DNA of 64,000 nt from Caulobacter henricii (GCF_001414055.1 NZ_CP013002.1:1612001-1676000), one strand, 5' to 3'. Positions 1-10,740 are shown, counted from the stretch's first letter. Translations and numbers: made by a program. Notes: a model not told the origin generated them from the sequence alone.

Positions 1-2
1 CG

Positions 3-1058
3 GCGATCGGCTTGATCCTTGCCATTCCGATGTTGGCCCGGCCATTCACCGGGCCGGCTCTGGCGGTATGGGCTGACGGGTTCACCCTGCGCCGCTCGCC
101 GATGATCCTTTTGTCGCTGGGTGCGGGCCTGGGCTATGCCGCCCTGCTGATCGCGCCTGGCGCGCTGGGTCTTGCGATCGCATGGTTCATTGGCCAGACC
201 CTGCTTTCGACGGTCTCACCGCTGGTCGACGTCATGGCCTTGCGAAGGGCGCGCGCTGAATCGTTCAACTACGGCCTGCCCCGCGGGACGGGGTCGACCG
301 CTTTCATTGTCGCCAACCTGATCATGGGCGTCGTCCTGACTGTGGCGGTGCCAACGGTCATTCCAGTATGGATCGCGGCTTCAGCCTTTCTGACGGCCGT
401 GGCGGCCCGTCTGGTCATTCCGGCGGACCCCGTCCACACCGATGGGGCCAAACCCATCGGCGCTGATCGCTGGAAGGGCCTCGGAGCGCTGCTGAAGGAC
501 CGCAACTTCCTGCTGGCTGTGGTCACAGCGGGCCTGATCCAAGGGGCTCATGCCTTCTACTATGGGTTTTCTACAATCCTCTGGCGCGGGCAGGGCATTT
601 CCGAGCCGGTCATTGGGCTATTGTGGGGTGTCGGCGTCGCGGCAGAGGTGGCGTTCATGTGGTTCCTGGAGCCATGGCGCCGCCGCATCGGACCCGAGAA
701 GCTGATGATCCTCGGGGGGATCGCGGCGGTCCTGCGTTGGCTGGCCTATGCATTCTCTCCGCCGCTGTGGCTGCTGTTCCCGCTACAGGGCCTCCATGCC
801 CTGACCTTTGCCGCGAGCTTTCTGGCCTCCTTGCGACTGATCGAAAAGCTGACCCCGCCCGCCAACGCTTCGGCCGCACAGGCGCTTAACTCGGCATTGT
901 CCGGCGGCTTCACGCTGGGCATTGCCACCCTGCTTGCCGGTCCATTGTTCGATGCCAGCAACGCCTTTGGCTATCTGGCCATGGCGGTTATGGCAGCCTT
1001 GGGCCTGGTTGGAGCCATTGCCCTTAACCGCCGCACCGGGCGCGTTCAGATGGTGTAG
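3..1058 (+). CDS. MFS transporter, HcaT/MFS_1-like (5' truncated by window edge)
   Basis: The reading frame is open from the left edge, so the true start lies outside the window; 351 residues are visible. The protein is hydrophobic with many membrane-spanning segments and carries an MFS-type loop ([16 protein letters not shown]) near the visible N-terminus, resembling the phenylpropionate/nucleoside permease (HcaT-like) branch. It would act in the inner membrane as a secondary transporter. The substrate cannot be told from sequence. The 3' end overlaps the convergent cysNC gene by 13 bases. Family is fairly sure; function is not. Confidence 0.8.
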   Translation, partial: AIGLILAIPMLARPFTGPALAVWADGFTLRRSPMILLSLGAGLGYAALLIAPGALGLAIAWFIGQTLLSTVSPLVDVMALRRARAESFNYGLPRGTGSTAFIVANLIMGVVLTVAVPTVIPVWIAASAFLTAVAARLVIPADPVHTDGAKPIGADRWKGLGALLKDRNFLLAVVTAGLIQGAHAFYYGFSTILWRGQGISEPVIGLLWGVGVAAEVAFMWFLEPWRRRIGPEKLMILGGIAAVLRWLAYAFSPPLWLLFPLQGLHALTFAASFLASLRLIEKLTPPANASAAQALNSALSGGFTLGIATLLAGPLFDASNAFGYLAMAVMAALGLVGAIALNRRTGRVQMV

Positions 1059-2962
1059 TCGTTTTCCTGCCCTTCAAGCCATTCGACGATCCGTTCGGCC
1101 GCTTCAACCGGGCTCATGCTAGTGGTGTCGATGCGCAATTCGGGTGCCTCGGGCGCTTCGTAGGGACTGTCGATGCCTGTGAAGTTCTTTAGCTGACCGG
1201 CGCGCGCCTTGGCATAGAGGCCCTTGACGTCGCGGGCTTCAGCCACGGCGAGCGGGGTGTCTACAAAGACCTCGATGAACTCACCGTCCTCGAGGATCTC
1301 GCGCGCCATTCGCCGCTCAGCGCGGAACGGCGAGATGAAGGCCGTCAGTACGATCAAGCCCGCATCGACCATGAGCTTGGCCACCTCCGCCACCCGGCGG
1401 ATGTTCTCTACCCGGTCTTCTTCCGTGAAGCCCAGGTTCTTGTTGAGACCGTGACGGACATTGTCGCCGTCAAGAAGGTAGGTGTGGCGACCCAGGGCGT
1501 GCAGTCGCTTCTCGACCAGATTGGCGATGGTCGATTTCCCTGCGCCCGAAAGGCCGGTAAGCCAAACAACCTGACCGCGCTGGCTCTTTAGTGCAGCGCG
1601 AGATTGTTTCGTGACGTCCGTATGTTGCCAGTGAATGTTATCTGCCCTTCGCAGCGCGAAGTTCAGCATGCCGGCACCGACCGTACGGTTGCTGATCCGG
1701 TCAATCAGGATGAATCCGCCCAGTTCGCGGTTATCCGCATAGGTCTCGAAGGGCACCGGTTGATCGAGCGACAGATTGACCAGACCGATTTCGTTCAGGG
1801 CCAGCCGCTTGGCGGCCGTCCGTTCCAGCGTATTGACGTTCACCCGGTGCTTTATCTCGGTGACGGAAGCCCCCACGGTCCGAGTGCCGATCTTCAACAG
1901 ATAGGCCCGTCCTGGAGGCAGGGGGTCCTCGTCCAGCCACACAACGGTCGCCTCGAACTGCCCGGCGACCGGGCAGGGGGCTGCCGCCGCCACGATCAGG
2001 TCGCCACGGGAGATATCGATCTCGTCGCACAGGGTCAGGGTCACGGACTGACCGGCTACAGCTTGCGGGAGGTCGTCAGGCAGCGTGACGATGCGGTCGA
2101 TGGTGCTTTCCTGGCCCGACGGCAGGACACGCACGCGATCGCCTGGCTTGACGACGCCGGACGCAATCAGCCCGGAGAAGCCGCGGAAATCGAGATTCGG
2201 TCGATTGACCCATTGGACAGGCATGCGGAACGGTTTGGCTTGCAGATCATCTTCGACCTGAATGGTCTCCAGCCAGTCCATCAGGATTGGACCCTTGAAC
2301 CATGGCGTATCAACGCTTTGGCTGGCGATGTTGTCTCCGCCCAGGCCCGAGATCGGGATGGGGGTGAAGACAGAAAGACCGATTTGATCCGCGAAAGCGC
2401 GAAAGTCCGACACGATGGCGTCGTAGCGCGGCTGGTCCCAGCCGATCAGATCCATCTTGTTCACTGCCAGCACGATGTGGCGGATGCCGAGCAGGCTAAC
2501 CAGATAGGCGTGGCGGCGAGTCTGGGTCAGTACGCCCTTGCGGGCATCGATCAGGATGATCGCCGCCTCTGCGGTCGATGCCCCCGTGACCATGTTGCGC
2601 GTGTATTGCTCATGGCCCGGCGTATCGGCGACGATGAACTTGCGCTTGTCGGTCGCAAAGAAGCGATAGGCGACGTCAATCGTGATGCCTTGTTCGCGCT
2701 CGGCGGCCAGGCCATCCACAAGAAGGGCGAAGTCGATCGCCCCGCCCTGGGTGCCGACCCGTCTTGAGTCTGCCTCAAGGGCCGCAAGCTGATCCTCGAA
2801 GATCATTTTGCTGTCATAGAGCAGCCGGCCGATCAGGGTGGATTTGCCGTCGTCGACGCTGCCGCAGGTGATGAAGCGAAGCAGCGACTTGTGCTGGTGT
2901 GCGACCAGATAGGCGTCGATGTCGTCCGCGATCAGGTCGGAGGGCGTGTACACCTTACCCAT
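1046..2962 (-). CDS. cysNC: Bifunctional sulfate adenylyltransferase subunit 1 / APS kinase
   Basis: This 638-residue fusion catalyses GTP-driven sulfate adenylylation with CysD, then phosphorylates APS to PAPS. The N-terminal GTPase shows G1 GSVDDGKST (34-42), DTPGHEQ (113-119) and NKMDL (168-172), followed by EF-Tu-like beta-barrel domains. The C-terminal APS kinase has P-loop GLSGAGKST from about residue 470 and the FISPFR segment of the family. The ATG overlaps the cysD stop by one base (TGATG), so the two are a translationally coupled operon. The CysN-CysC fusion is a known arrangement in proteobacteria. The cytoplasmic products feed cysteine synthesis and sulfation. Confidence 0.96.
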   Translation of the reverse strand: MGKVYTPSDLIADDIDAYLVAHQHKSLLRFITCGSVDDGKSTLIGRLLYDSKMIFEDQLAALEADSRRVGTQGGAIDFALLVDGLAAEREQGITIDVAYRFFATDKRKFIVADTPGHEQYTRNMVTGASTAEAAIILIDARKGVLTQTRRHAYLVSLLGIRHIVLAVNKMDLIGWDQPRYDAIVSDFRAFADQIGLSVFTPIPISGLGGDNIASQSVDTPWFKGPILMDWLETIQVEDDLQAKPFRMPVQWVNRPNLDFRGFSGLIASGVVKPGDRVRVLPSGQESTIDRIVTLPDDLPQAVAGQSVTLTLCDEIDISRGDLIVAAAAPCPVAGQFEATVVWLDEDPLPPGRAYLLKIGTRTVGASVTEIKHRVNVNTLERTAAKRLALNEIGLVNLSLDQPVPFETYADNRELGGFILIDRISNRTVGAGMLNFALRRADNIHWQHTDVTKQSRAALKSQRGQVVWLTGLSGAGKSTIANLVEKRLHALGRHTYLLDGDNVRHGLNKNLGFTEEDRVENIRRVAEVAKLMVDAGLIVLTAFISPFRAERRMAREILEDGEFIEVFVDTPLAVAEARDVKGLYAKARAGQLKNFTGIDSPYEAPEAPELRIDTTSMSPVEAAERIVEWLEGQENDYTI

Positions 2963-3879
2963 CAGAAATAGCCCTCCTGCTTTTTCTTCTCCATCGACGC
3001 GGATTGGTCATGGTCGATGACGCGGCCTTGCCGCTCGCTCGTGGTCGCCAGCAGCATTTCCTGGATGATCTGGGGCAGGGTTGAGGCCGTGCTTTCAACA
3101 GCACCGGTCAGAGGGTAGCAGCCCAGGGTGCGGAACCTCACGCTCCTCATCGTCGGGGTTTCGCCGGGGCGCAGGGGGAACCGATCGTCATCCACCATGA
3201 TCAACGCGCCATCGCGCTCGACCACCGGCCGTTCCGCCGCGAAATAGAGCGGCACGATCGGGATGTTTTCCAGATGGATGTATTGCCAGACGTCGAGTTC
3301 GGTCCAGTTGGAGATCGGAAATGCACGCAGGCTTTCACCGGGGTGCTTTCGCGTATTGTAGAGCTTCCAGAGTTCGGGCCGCTGGTTCTTCGGATCCCAT
3401 CGCTGCTCGGCTGACCGGAAGGAGATGATGCGCTCCTTGGCGCGGCTCTTTTCTTCATCGCGGCGCGCGCCGCCAAAGGCAGCATCGAAACCGTGTTTGG
3501 CCAATGCCTGCTTCAGGCCCTCGGTCTTCCACATGTCGGTGTGCAGGGCGCTGCCGTGGTCAAAGGGATTGATGCCCTTGGCCTCGGCTTCCGGGTTCTT
3601 GTGGACCAGCAGGTCGAAACCCAGGTCTGTCGCAACCTTGTCGCGTTGGGCATACATCGCCTGAAACTTCCAGGTGGTGTCGATGTGCAGGAGCGGAAAG
3701 GGCGGCCGCGACGGGAAGAAGGCCTTGGCCGCCAGATGCAGCATCACAGCGCTGTCCTTGCCAATCGAGTACAGCATTACCGGGCGATCGCATTCCGCTG
3801 CGACTTCGCGCAGGATGTGAATGCTCTCTGCCTCGAGGCGCTGGAGATGGGTCAAGCGGGCCGGCGAGATCTCGGTCAT
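2962..3879 (-). CDS. cysD: Sulfate adenylyltransferase subunit 2
   Basis: PP-loop ATP pyrophosphatase-family subunit that forms APS from ATP and sulfate together with CysN. The SIGKDS PP-loop lies at residues 38-43, and the conserved C-terminal half ([25 protein letters not shown]) is present. I chose ATG at 3879, giving 305 aa, close to the usual length of about 300. A TTG at 3948 in the same frame would add 23 low-complexity residues unlike the family. It is the first gene of the cysD-cysNC operon and overlaps cysNC by one base. Confidence 0.95.
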   Translation of the reverse strand: MTEISPARLTHLQRLEAESIHILREVAAECDRPVMLYSIGKDSAVMLHLAAKAFFPSRPPFPLLHIDTTWKFQAMYAQRDKVATDLGFDLLVHKNPEAEAKGINPFDHGSALHTDMWKTEGLKQALAKHGFDAAFGGARRDEEKSRAKERIISFRSAEQRWDPKNQRPELWKLYNTRKHPGESLRAFPISNWTELDVWQYIHLENIPIVPLYFAAERPVVERDGALIMVDDDRFPLRPGETPTMRSVRFRTLGCYPLTGAVESTASTLPQIIQEMLLATTSERQGRVIDHDQSASMEKKKQEGYF

Positions 3880-4154
3880 GAATGTTTCCGGCAAAGCGCT
3901 GGGCGCGATCGGTTCAAGCTGGGTAGGGGCCAAAACAGGGGTCCGCAAACAGAAAAAGTCCGATCCACCCTGGATCGAGCCAGCGCGGACTTGCTTCCTG
4001 GCGACCTAGGCAGTGGAGGCCGAGGGGGCAAGCATTGGAATTCTGGAGGCGCTGTCAGCTTGAGTGGCACCGGTCCCGGTGTGCATGACCAAAAGTTCAC
4101 TCGGCCCAGGACTGGATTCATCGCATAACACCGCTATCGCACGGTGGGTTGACC
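3880..4154. other. Intergenic region upstream of cysD
   Basis: About 275 bases between divergent cysD and a small ORF. It should hold the cysD promoter. I see a short inverted repeat (GATCC-N5-GATCC type) near 3962-3976 but no recognisable riboswitch or regulator site. Confidence 0.3.
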
Positions 4155-4385
4155 ATGAGCGTCCTTGCGGAATTGCTGGCAGTTGTCGTCGTCTGGCTAT
4201 CAGCCATGGCGTTGAGCCATCTGGGCATAGACATCAAGGCTGATCCCCGGATCAGCACCAGGCCAGAACGGACAGTCTCTCGGACGCCGCGTGAAGGACT
4301 GAAGGTTCCGAGGGCGGCCGTTCCGGATGCCTCAGCGGGTTCGATGACGGGAACGGGCCCTGGATCGCTCCGCGACGACGTGTAA
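4155..4385 (+). CDS. Small putative membrane-anchored protein
   Basis: A 76-residue ORF with an N-terminal hydrophobic segment (about residues 2-22, rich in L, V and A) followed by a polar, Arg/Pro-rich tail. Layout suggests a single-pass inner-membrane peptide. A GGTGGG stretch lies a few bases before the ATG. I do not recognise a family. It precedes tipN on the same strand by about 130 bases. It may be a real small protein or a chance ORF, so confidence is low. Confidence 0.35.
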   Translation: MSVLAELLAVVVVWLSAMALSHLGIDIKADPRISTRPERTVSRTPREGLKVPRAAVPDASAGSMTGTGPGSLRDDV

Positions 4386-4517
4386 CCCTAAAACTCAACC
4401 GAAGCCGCTTTGCGCGCGGGCTTTTCGCCGCTAGGTTCATTCTCTACGCGATATAGGGGCAGGGCGCGCGTTGATTGTCTTTGCCCTTCGCTGACCGCCT
4501 TGGGACCCTGGCTGTGT

Positions 4518-7157
4518 ATGAAGCCTAAGAAGCGCCAACCGCTCGATTTCTCCGCCGTTCCTGTGGAGGCGTCCGCAGAGGATCAAATCTCCGCGCCAGA
4601 ATCCCCAGCTCCTGAGGAGCCGGAGGAGAGCATTGCCATGCCGGTCGATGCCCCCATGGGTGCAGCCGACCTGGACCTGGACCTGCCTGCGCCAGAGCCC
4701 TCCTCGCCGCGCGCACGAGCGGCCTCACGCCGTGGCAGAGTCGCACAGTCGCCCTTGGCAGATGAAGCGCCGTCGCTCGCGCCGATGTCACTGGCCACCA
4801 GTGCTGCCCAGCCGCCCGCGCCGGTGCTCGAGCCCGGTTATGATGCAACGCCGGTCAAGGCCGAACGTGCGGATGCGCCTCTTGATCTGGCCGCCTCTGC
4901 CGGTGCTTTCGATCGAGCGGAGCCTGCCGAACGACGTCCTATGCCGGCGGCGCTGTTCTGGACTTTTGCCGTTGCGGCTGCCGCCCTTTGGGCCCTGGCT
5001 CCCCTGGCTTTCGCTCTGGGCTATGCCCAGGGTGTTCCTGCGCTAAAGGTTGAAGGCTTTGCGCTTGCGGTATTCGCAGGCTTGGCCGTTGGCCCGGCGC
5101 TGCTCACTCTTCTGGGCGCTTATCTTCTGCGGCAGGCTCAGGGTGTTTCGGCGGAGTTGCGCCGCAACCGGACCATGACCGATCGCCTGGTTACGCCCGC
5201 CGTCCTGGCGGCGGCCGGTGCAGCCGGGGCCGTAGAAGCGATCCGCAGTCAGATCGACGGCGCGACCATCGCTGCGACACAGGCGCGGGAGCGTATCCTG
5301 TCACTGCGCCAGTCGCTCGCTGAGGAGACCGCGCGATTGGCAGAGGCGGCTGCGGATTCTGCCCGCATGGCCAATCAGCTTTCCCAAGGTCTGGGTCATG
5401 AGCGTCAGGCCCTTGAGACCCTGTCGGTCATGCTGGATGCGCGTTCTACGGCCGTTGTGGATGCCATCGGGAGTCAGGCCCGCATGGTGGCGGAGGCTTC
5501 CGATCTGGCGGAAACCCAGTTGCGTGAGGCCGAGGCCGCTCTTGCGGCCCGCGCGGCAGATCTCGCCGCTGCGGCAGCGGAAGCTTCTGATGCGGCCCGG
5601 GTCGGCGCAGAGGATATCTCGCGTCAGATCGCCCGCCTTGAGACGGCGGGACAGGGCCTTGGCGACCAGATGAGTTCTGTTGAAAAGAATCTGGCGCAGC
5701 AAAGGGCGGCTCTGGTCGCCGCCAGCCAGTCCCTGAGATCGGAGCAGGAAGATTTCGCTGCGGAGTCGGAGACACGAACCGCACAGCTCACGGAATTCGT
5801 TTCCTATACCCGTGTCAGCGCGACCGAGCTCAGCGACGTTGCGGCAATGGGGGCGGAGGTTTTGCGTGGCCTGATTGCGGCTGCGTCAGAGCAGTTCAAG
5901 GACATGGCGGAGACGGCGAAGGCGGAGCGGGACGGCTTGGTCGATGAGACCAACAAGGTGCTCACCGCCATTTCGGATGCCGCAGCAGGCCAGCGCGAAG
6001 GGCTGGAGATCGAACTGAAGCAGGCCATGGAGGCCCTTGCGGCTGCAGCACTCAAGGCCAGCGAGGGTGTTGATGCACGCGTCGAGTCGGCGCGCGGTCG
6101 CGTGGACCAGTTGAACGAGATCGCCTTTGCTGCAGGTCAGAAGGCCGACACCGTCTTCGAGTCGCGCATGGAAGAAGCGCGAGATCTGATCGAGCAGTCC
6201 GCTCAAATGGTGGAACAGGCCGGAGCCCGCACCGCCCAGAAACTGGCTGAAGCGGTCCTGACAGCACGTGGCACCCTGGGTGAACTGGAAGCCATGCTCG
6301 ACGAGGTTGGGCAGCGCACGGCCGAAATGCCTGTCGAAGCCATGCAGAAAGCCGTCGAGGTTCGGGCGTCGATCGAAAAAGGCATCGCAGAATTGATGGC
6401 CGCAGCCCGCCGCACGGCGGAAGAGACGGCGGCGATCGATCAAGCCTTCCAGGATCGTGTGCGTCGCAACTATGACGCCCTCAGTGAAGCCGCTGCGGCA
6501 ATGGGAGGACCGACCCCCGCACGAACGGCTCCAGCGCAGGTCTCCCGCTCGAAATCCGTCCCGCCGCCAGCTCCGACTATGCCGAGCGCGGGTATGGATC
6601 CTGACGATGACCTGCTCGCGGATGATCCAGGGGCTCGGCCTCGCCTGCGTCTCACGCCTACGGCTACGGACGATGAGTTCCGATCGGTGTTCGACAATGC
6701 TGGCGGCCGCGCTGCTCCCCCCGTCCAGGATGGGCCTGAGGGCCAAAACTGGTCGTGGCGATCCTTGCTCTCGGGCATAGAGAACAGCTCGCCGGGCGAT
6801 GCGGCTCTAGGCGAAAAACTGGCCGCTGAGATTTCAGCGATGGGCATTGATCCTCATGCACTTCTGCCTCGCGGCCGGATCGACGAAATCGCGGCCGCTA
6901 TCCAGACTCGTGATGCTTCGGGTGCGCGTGAAGTCGTGAAGCGACTGGCGCCCGCTGCCATTCGACGGCTGGTACGGCGCCTGTTCTCGGACGCAACCCT
7001 TCGGGCCAATGCCGAGCGGTTCCTGAAGCGATATGCGGGCATGATCGATGAAGCCGGCGGGCAGGACCGCGAAGGCTTCCTGGTCGCCGCTCTGCTGTCT
7101 TCGGATGCTGGCCGGGCCTATTTGTTGCTGGATGCTGCGACCGGCGATCTGGCGTAG
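4518..7157 (+). CDS. tipN: TipN-like polarity (new-pole/birth scar) protein
   Basis: An 879-residue protein with an acidic/proline-rich N-terminus (1-135), two transmembrane segments (about 145-167 and 178-203) and a very long Ala/Glu-rich coiled coil (about 205-690), then a C-terminal region with conserved short helices. This architecture and length match Caulobacter TipN, which marks the new pole, directs flagellum placement and helps ParA-dependent chromosome segregation. Its position next to the sulfate-activation genes also agrees with my memory of the C. crescentus locus. I chose the ATG at 4518 (MKPKKRQPLDF); upstream in-frame sequence to 4410 looks non-coding. Coiled-coil proteins diverge quickly, so identity rests on architecture plus context. 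Confidence 0.8.
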   Translation: MKPKKRQPLDFSAVPVEASAEDQISAPESPAPEEPEESIAMPVDAPMGAADLDLDLPAPEPSSPRARAASRRGRVAQSPLADEAPSLAPMSLATSAAQPPAPVLEPGYDATPVKAERADAPLDLAASAGAFDRAEPAERRPMPAALFWTFAVAAAALWALAPLAFALGYAQGVPALKVEGFALAVFAGLAVGPALLTLLGAYLLRQAQGVSAELRRNRTMTDRLVTPAVLAAAGAAGAVEAIRSQIDGATIAATQARERILSLRQSLAEETARLAEAAADSARMANQLSQGLGHERQALETLSVMLDARSTAVVDAIGSQARMVAEASDLAETQLREAEAALAARAADLAAAAAEASDAARVGAEDISRQIARLETAGQGLGDQMSSVEKNLAQQRAALVAASQSLRSEQEDFAAESETRTAQLTEFVSYTRVSATELSDVAAMGAEVLRGLIAAASEQFKDMAETAKAERDGLVDETNKVLTAISDAAAGQREGLEIELKQAMEALAAAALKASEGVDARVESARGRVDQLNEIAFAAGQKADTVFESRMEEARDLIEQSAQMVEQAGARTAQKLAEAVLTARGTLGELEAMLDEVGQRTAEMPVEAMQKAVEVRASIEKGIAELMAAARRTAEETAAIDQAFQDRVRRNYDALSEAAAAMGGPTPARTAPAQVSRSKSVPPPAPTMPSAGMDPDDDLLADDPGARPRLRLTPTATDDEFRSVFDNAGGRAAPPVQDGPEGQNWSWRSLLSGIENSSPGDAALGEKLAAEISAMGIDPHALLPRGRIDEIAAAIQTRDASGAREVVKRLAPAAIRRLVRRLFSDATLRANAERFLKRYAGMIDEAGGQDREGFLVAALLSSDAGRAYLLLDAATGDLA

Positions 7158-7167
7158 TCTCTGTCGG

Positions 7168-7731
7168 ATGTTGAAGCGCGCTTTCGACGTGGCGGCATCT
7201 TGTGCAGGGCTAATGGTCTTGCTGGTGCCGTTGCTTGTGCTTTGGGTTTTAGTCAGGCTGACGTCTCCAGGGCCGGCGCTCTACTGGTCGCAACGGGTAG
7301 GGCGCTGCTCCACGCTGTTTGTAATGCCGAAGTTCCGCACCATGCGGACCGACACGCCTGAGGTCGCGACGCACCTGCTTGCGGATCCGGATCATTGGCT
7401 GACGCCTATTGGCGCGACCCTTCGTCGGCTTAGCCTTGATGAGTTGCCGCAACTCTGGAGCGTATTTGTCGGCCATATGAGTCTGGTTGGACCAAGGCCC
7501 GCCCTTTTCAATCAAGACGATCTGATTGCTGCGCGACGGCAGGCAGGAGTCGACAGCTTGCGGCCGGGCGTAACGGGCTGGGCTCAAATCAACGGTCGCG
7601 ACGAACTGTCCATTCCAGACAAGGTTGCGCTCGATGCAGAATACTTGGCGCGCCGCTCGTTCGGGTTCGATCTCATGATCCTGGCGAGAACTGTCCTGCC
7701 TGTCCTGACTGGCCAAGGTGTGACGCGCTAG
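7168..7731 (+). CDS. Minimal polyprenyl-phosphate sugar-1-phosphate transferase (PglC/WcaJ C-terminal type)
   Basis: A 187-residue bacterial sugar transferase that would move a sugar-1-phosphate from a nucleotide sugar to a polyprenyl phosphate at the inner membrane, starting a glycan. One N-terminal membrane helix (about 10-35) is followed by the family motifs [27 protein letters not shown] and [14 protein letters not shown]. It lacks the extra N-terminal membrane domain of WcaJ-type enzymes, so it is the minimal form. The ATG at 7168 lies 10 bases after tipN, so it may be cotranscribed. No other glycan genes adjoin it, so the product is unknown. Confidence 0.88.
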   Translation: MLKRAFDVAASCAGLMVLLVPLLVLWVLVRLTSPGPALYWSQRVGRCSTLFVMPKFRTMRTDTPEVATHLLADPDHWLTPIGATLRRLSLDELPQLWSVFVGHMSLVGPRPALFNQDDLIAARRQAGVDSLRPGVTGWAQINGRDELSIPDKVALDAEYLARRSFGFDLMILARTVLPVLTGQGVTR

Positions 7732-7737
7732 CTCCGG

Positions 7738-9174
7738 TTAGGTCAGGGCCGAATAGGCCTTTTCGATAGCTGCGACAAAGGCCTCATTACTCTGCAGATC
7801 TGCCGGAAAAACGGTGTTCAGGGCCAGAAACGCCGCAACGTCAGCTTGGGTCTCGTTGGAGCAGGATTTAGCGACAGCAACGAGTTGGTCGGCCAAGGGA
7901 TCGATGATGGCCGTTCCGGCAGCCGCCTGCCGCCTCACGAAATGCATCCAGGCCGCCAGTGGAATAGCCAAGCGTTCGACCGAATGCCCTGCGTCCAGCG
8001 CATCGGCGATTGTTCCCAGGATTCTGAACGGCAGCTTCTGGGAGCCGTCCCAGGCGATCTGGGCCAGCAGATGGCGGATCTCTGGATTGCGGAAGCGCTT
8101 CAGGATCGCCTCGGCATACAGCCCAAGATCAAGGCCCCGCGGAGCAATCAAGGTGGGAATGATATCCAGGGCCATCATATCCTCGGCCAGTTTGGCCAAG
8201 ATAGGGTCGTTCATCGCCTCGAAGACGGTGACATGGCCGCGCAGAATTCCCGCATAGGCGAGAGTAGAATGAACGCCGTTCAGAAGGCGCAACTTGGCAC
8301 GTTCAAAGCCTCGGACATCATCGGTCAGGGTGACCCCGACGCTGGCGAGGTCTGGCGCGTGCGGGCCCAGTACGTCTTCGATCACCCATTGGGTAAAGGC
8401 TTCGCGCTGAACAGGCCAAGCGTCGTCAAGTCCGGTTGCCGCTACGGTGCGCTCTCGCAAGGCGTCATCCGTGGCGGGCGTAATGCTATCGACCATGGTC
8501 CGTGGGAAGCAGCCATTGACGTCAATCCAGGCGGCGAGTTCGGAATCGACCTTGGTCGCGAAGGCGATGACCGCCGCTTTTAGCCGCCAGCCGTTGTCCG
8601 CCAGATTGTCGCAGGCGACGACGGCATAGGGCGGAAGGCCGGCCAGGAAGCGACGACGCAAGCCTTCGACCAGATAACCAATGGCGCTGACGGGGTCTCG
8701 CGGGTTGGCTAGGTCATGACGAATATCCGGATGGGCTTGGTCAAGGCTGCCCTCCTGAGACAGGCAGTAGCCCTTTTCTGTCACCGTCAGGGTGACCATC
8801 CTGGTCATGGGGGAAGCCAGACGCGCAAAGACGGCCGGCGGATCCTCTGGCGCAACCAGCACCTCCACAATCGACCCCACGATCCGGAAAGTGGTTTGAT
8901 CATCGAGTTGGGCGAGGGTGTACAGGCCATTCTGCGGTGCCAGGGCGTCGCGAACGCCGGTGCTCTTCAGGGACACGGCGCAGATGCCCCATCGCGGGTC
9001 CTGCGCCAGCAACTGATCGAAGTAGAAAGCCTGATGCGCTCTGTGAAATGCGCCGGGACCCAGGTGCACAATGCCGATCGAGACCCGGTCACGATCGTAA
9101 TCTGGTTGAAAGACCCCCGGCAACGCGGCGGGACTGCTTGTCGCGCAAAGCCGCAACGGGGAGGAGAGGGGCAT
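7738..9174 (-). CDS. uxuB: D-fructuronate reductase / mannitol dehydrogenase family oxidoreductase
   Basis: A 478-residue polyol dehydrogenase. The N-terminal Rossmann motif GIVHLGPGAFHRAHQ (34-48) is typical of UxuB-type enzymes, and the catalytic KxxxxNxxH pattern appears as KLRLLNGVH. It should reduce D-fructuronate to D-mannonate with NAD(P)H in the cytoplasm; tagaturonate reduction to altronate is an alternative, since uxaA sits directly upstream. I chose ATG at 9174; a TTG at 9183 overlapping the uxaA stop is possible. It is the second gene of a uxaA-uxuB operon and ends 6 bases from the convergent sugar transferase. Confidence 0.88.
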   Translation of the reverse strand: MPLSSPLRLCATSSPAALPGVFQPDYDRDRVSIGIVHLGPGAFHRAHQAFYFDQLLAQDPRWGICAVSLKSTGVRDALAPQNGLYTLAQLDDQTTFRIVGSIVEVLVAPEDPPAVFARLASPMTRMVTLTVTEKGYCLSQEGSLDQAHPDIRHDLANPRDPVSAIGYLVEGLRRRFLAGLPPYAVVACDNLADNGWRLKAAVIAFATKVDSELAAWIDVNGCFPRTMVDSITPATDDALRERTVAATGLDDAWPVQREAFTQWVIEDVLGPHAPDLASVGVTLTDDVRGFERAKLRLLNGVHSTLAYAGILRGHVTVFEAMNDPILAKLAEDMMALDIIPTLIAPRGLDLGLYAEAILKRFRNPEIRHLLAQIAWDGSQKLPFRILGTIADALDAGHSVERLAIPLAAWMHFVRRQAAAGTAIIDPLADQLVAVAKSCSNETQADVAAFLALNTVFPADLQSNEAFVAAIEKAYSALT

Positions 9175-9179
9175 TGCAG

Positions 9180-10688
9180 TCAAAGGGTTACACCGCTTTT
9201 CCAGATTGCGATTTCACGTTCACCATTCGCTTCGGTCTTGGTCCGTTTGCCGGATGCCGTTTCGACAACGAGATCCATCAGGGCGTCAGCCGCGTCTTCG
9301 ATTGTGTGGCCGGACAAGACTATCCCCGCATCGAAGTCGATCCAGCCGGGCTTGCGCGTGGCAAGCGTGCTGTTGGAGGCGATCTTCAGGGTCGGGGCTG
9401 GAAAGCCCAGGGGTGTACCGCGACCGGTGGTAAACAGGATCAGGGTGGCTCCTGCAGCCGTCAGGGCGGTTGAGGAAACGGCGTCATTGCCCGGGGCCTC
9501 TAGCAGGGTAAGGCCGTGGGTCCCCACTTTCTCGCCATAACGGATCACCCCGATCAATTCAGAGCGCCCCCCTTTCTGCACGGCACCCAAGGACTTCTCT
9601 TCGAGTGTTGTGATGCCGCCAGCAATGTTTCCCGGCGATGGATTTTCGTGTATAGGTTGATTGTTGTCGATAAAGTACCGCTTGAAGTCATCCACCAGTT
9701 GAACAGCGCTATCGAACACCGCCTGAGAGCCGGCGCGGGCCAGTAACATCTGTTCCGCGCCAAAGATTTCAGGAATCTCGGTCAGGATCGGAGTGCCGCC
9801 AGCATCGGCTATCCGATCGGCGATGCGGCCAACCAGTGGATTGGCGGTCACTCCGGAAAAGCCGTCTGAGCCACCGCACTTGAGTCCGATGACAAGATCG
9901 GAAATCGAGCAGGTCTCTCGTTGGTCTTTTTCCACAATGGCGACAAGGTCCTCGATAGCGGCAAGGCCGTCTTCAAGTTCATCTTCGACCAATTGGGTGG
10001 TGAACGCCCGCATGCGAGTTGGATTCAAGTCGGGGGCGCTGTCGAGCAGGGCCTGCAGCTGGTTGTTTTCACAGCCCAAGCCCAGGATCAGTATGCCGCC
10101 GGCATTGGGATGGGCCGCCAGGGCAGCGATAAGCTTGCGGGTATGCGAGAGATCATCGCCAAGCTGTGAGCAGCCGAACGGGTGGGGGAAGGCGAAGATC
10201 CCGTCGGTACGACCGGCGAAGCGCAGATTGGCTTTTTCCGCGATCCGACGGGCGGTGTTGGCGACGCAGCCTACAGTGCAAAGTACCCAAATCTCATTCC
10301 GCGTGCCTACCCGTCCGTTCGTGCGCCGGTAGCCCATGAAGCTGTGGACTGGCTGTGCCTTTATCAGACGCCTCTGAGGTGGGTGCCAATCATAGCCTTC
10401 GAGGCCGGCCAGCTTGGTTTCCACATTATGGACATGGACATGGTCGCCAACGGCGATGCTGACCGTCGCCCGGCCGATGGGCCAGCCATACTTCATGACG
10501 TCTTCGCCGATACTGGCGGCGGCTATAGCGATCTTGTGGCCTTTGGGGACATCAGATCGCGCCACAATTCTGCGGCCGCGCAGTTCGAGCGTTTCACCTG
10601 CGACGATGTCACGCAGCGCTGTGGCGACATGATCGCGAGGATCGACATCGTGAATCGATTCGTCGTGGACACAGCTAACTTGGGTCAT
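9180..10688 (-). CDS. uxaA: Altronate dehydratase
   Basis: A 502-residue UxaA/GarD-family lyase that dehydrates D-altronate to 2-keto-3-deoxygluconate (KDG). An N-terminal SAF domain (about 15-90) precedes the catalytic domain with GYRRTNGRVGTRNE, FGCSQLGDD, GLGCENNQ and GLKCGGSDGFSG motifs. ATG at 10688 has a GAAGG ribosome site 7-8 bases upstream and is preferred over the GTG at 10700. It is the first gene of the uxaA-uxuB operon, divergent from uxuR, with a conserved operator between them at 10741-10754. Confidence 0.93.
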   Translation of the reverse strand: MTQVSCVHDESIHDVDPRDHVATALRDIVAGETLELRGRRIVARSDVPKGHKIAIAAASIGEDVMKYGWPIGRATVSIAVGDHVHVHNVETKLAGLEGYDWHPPQRRLIKAQPVHSFMGYRRTNGRVGTRNEIWVLCTVGCVANTARRIAEKANLRFAGRTDGIFAFPHPFGCSQLGDDLSHTRKLIAALAAHPNAGGILILGLGCENNQLQALLDSAPDLNPTRMRAFTTQLVEDELEDGLAAIEDLVAIVEKDQRETCSISDLVIGLKCGGSDGFSGVTANPLVGRIADRIADAGGTPILTEIPEIFGAEQMLLARAGSQAVFDSAVQLVDDFKRYFIDNNQPIHENPSPGNIAGGITTLEEKSLGAVQKGGRSELIGVIRYGEKVGTHGLTLLEAPGNDAVSSTALTAAGATLILFTTGRGTPLGFPAPTLKIASNSTLATRKPGWIDFDAGIVLSGHTIEDAADALMDLVVETASGKRTKTEANGEREIAIWKSGVTL

Positions 10689-10740
10689 TCGTGCCTTCAC
10701 GCGGCGGCTAGTCGGACGGTGAAACCTTATCCACCCAGCC

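Noticed and set aside
1604..2767. 387-codon plus-strand frame opposite cysNC
   Set aside because: Antisense of the CysN GTPase domain, no independent evidence.
3949..4090. Possible SAM-type riboswitch before cysD
   Set aside because: Some inverted repeats are present but no conserved SAM-I or SAM-II core could be matched.
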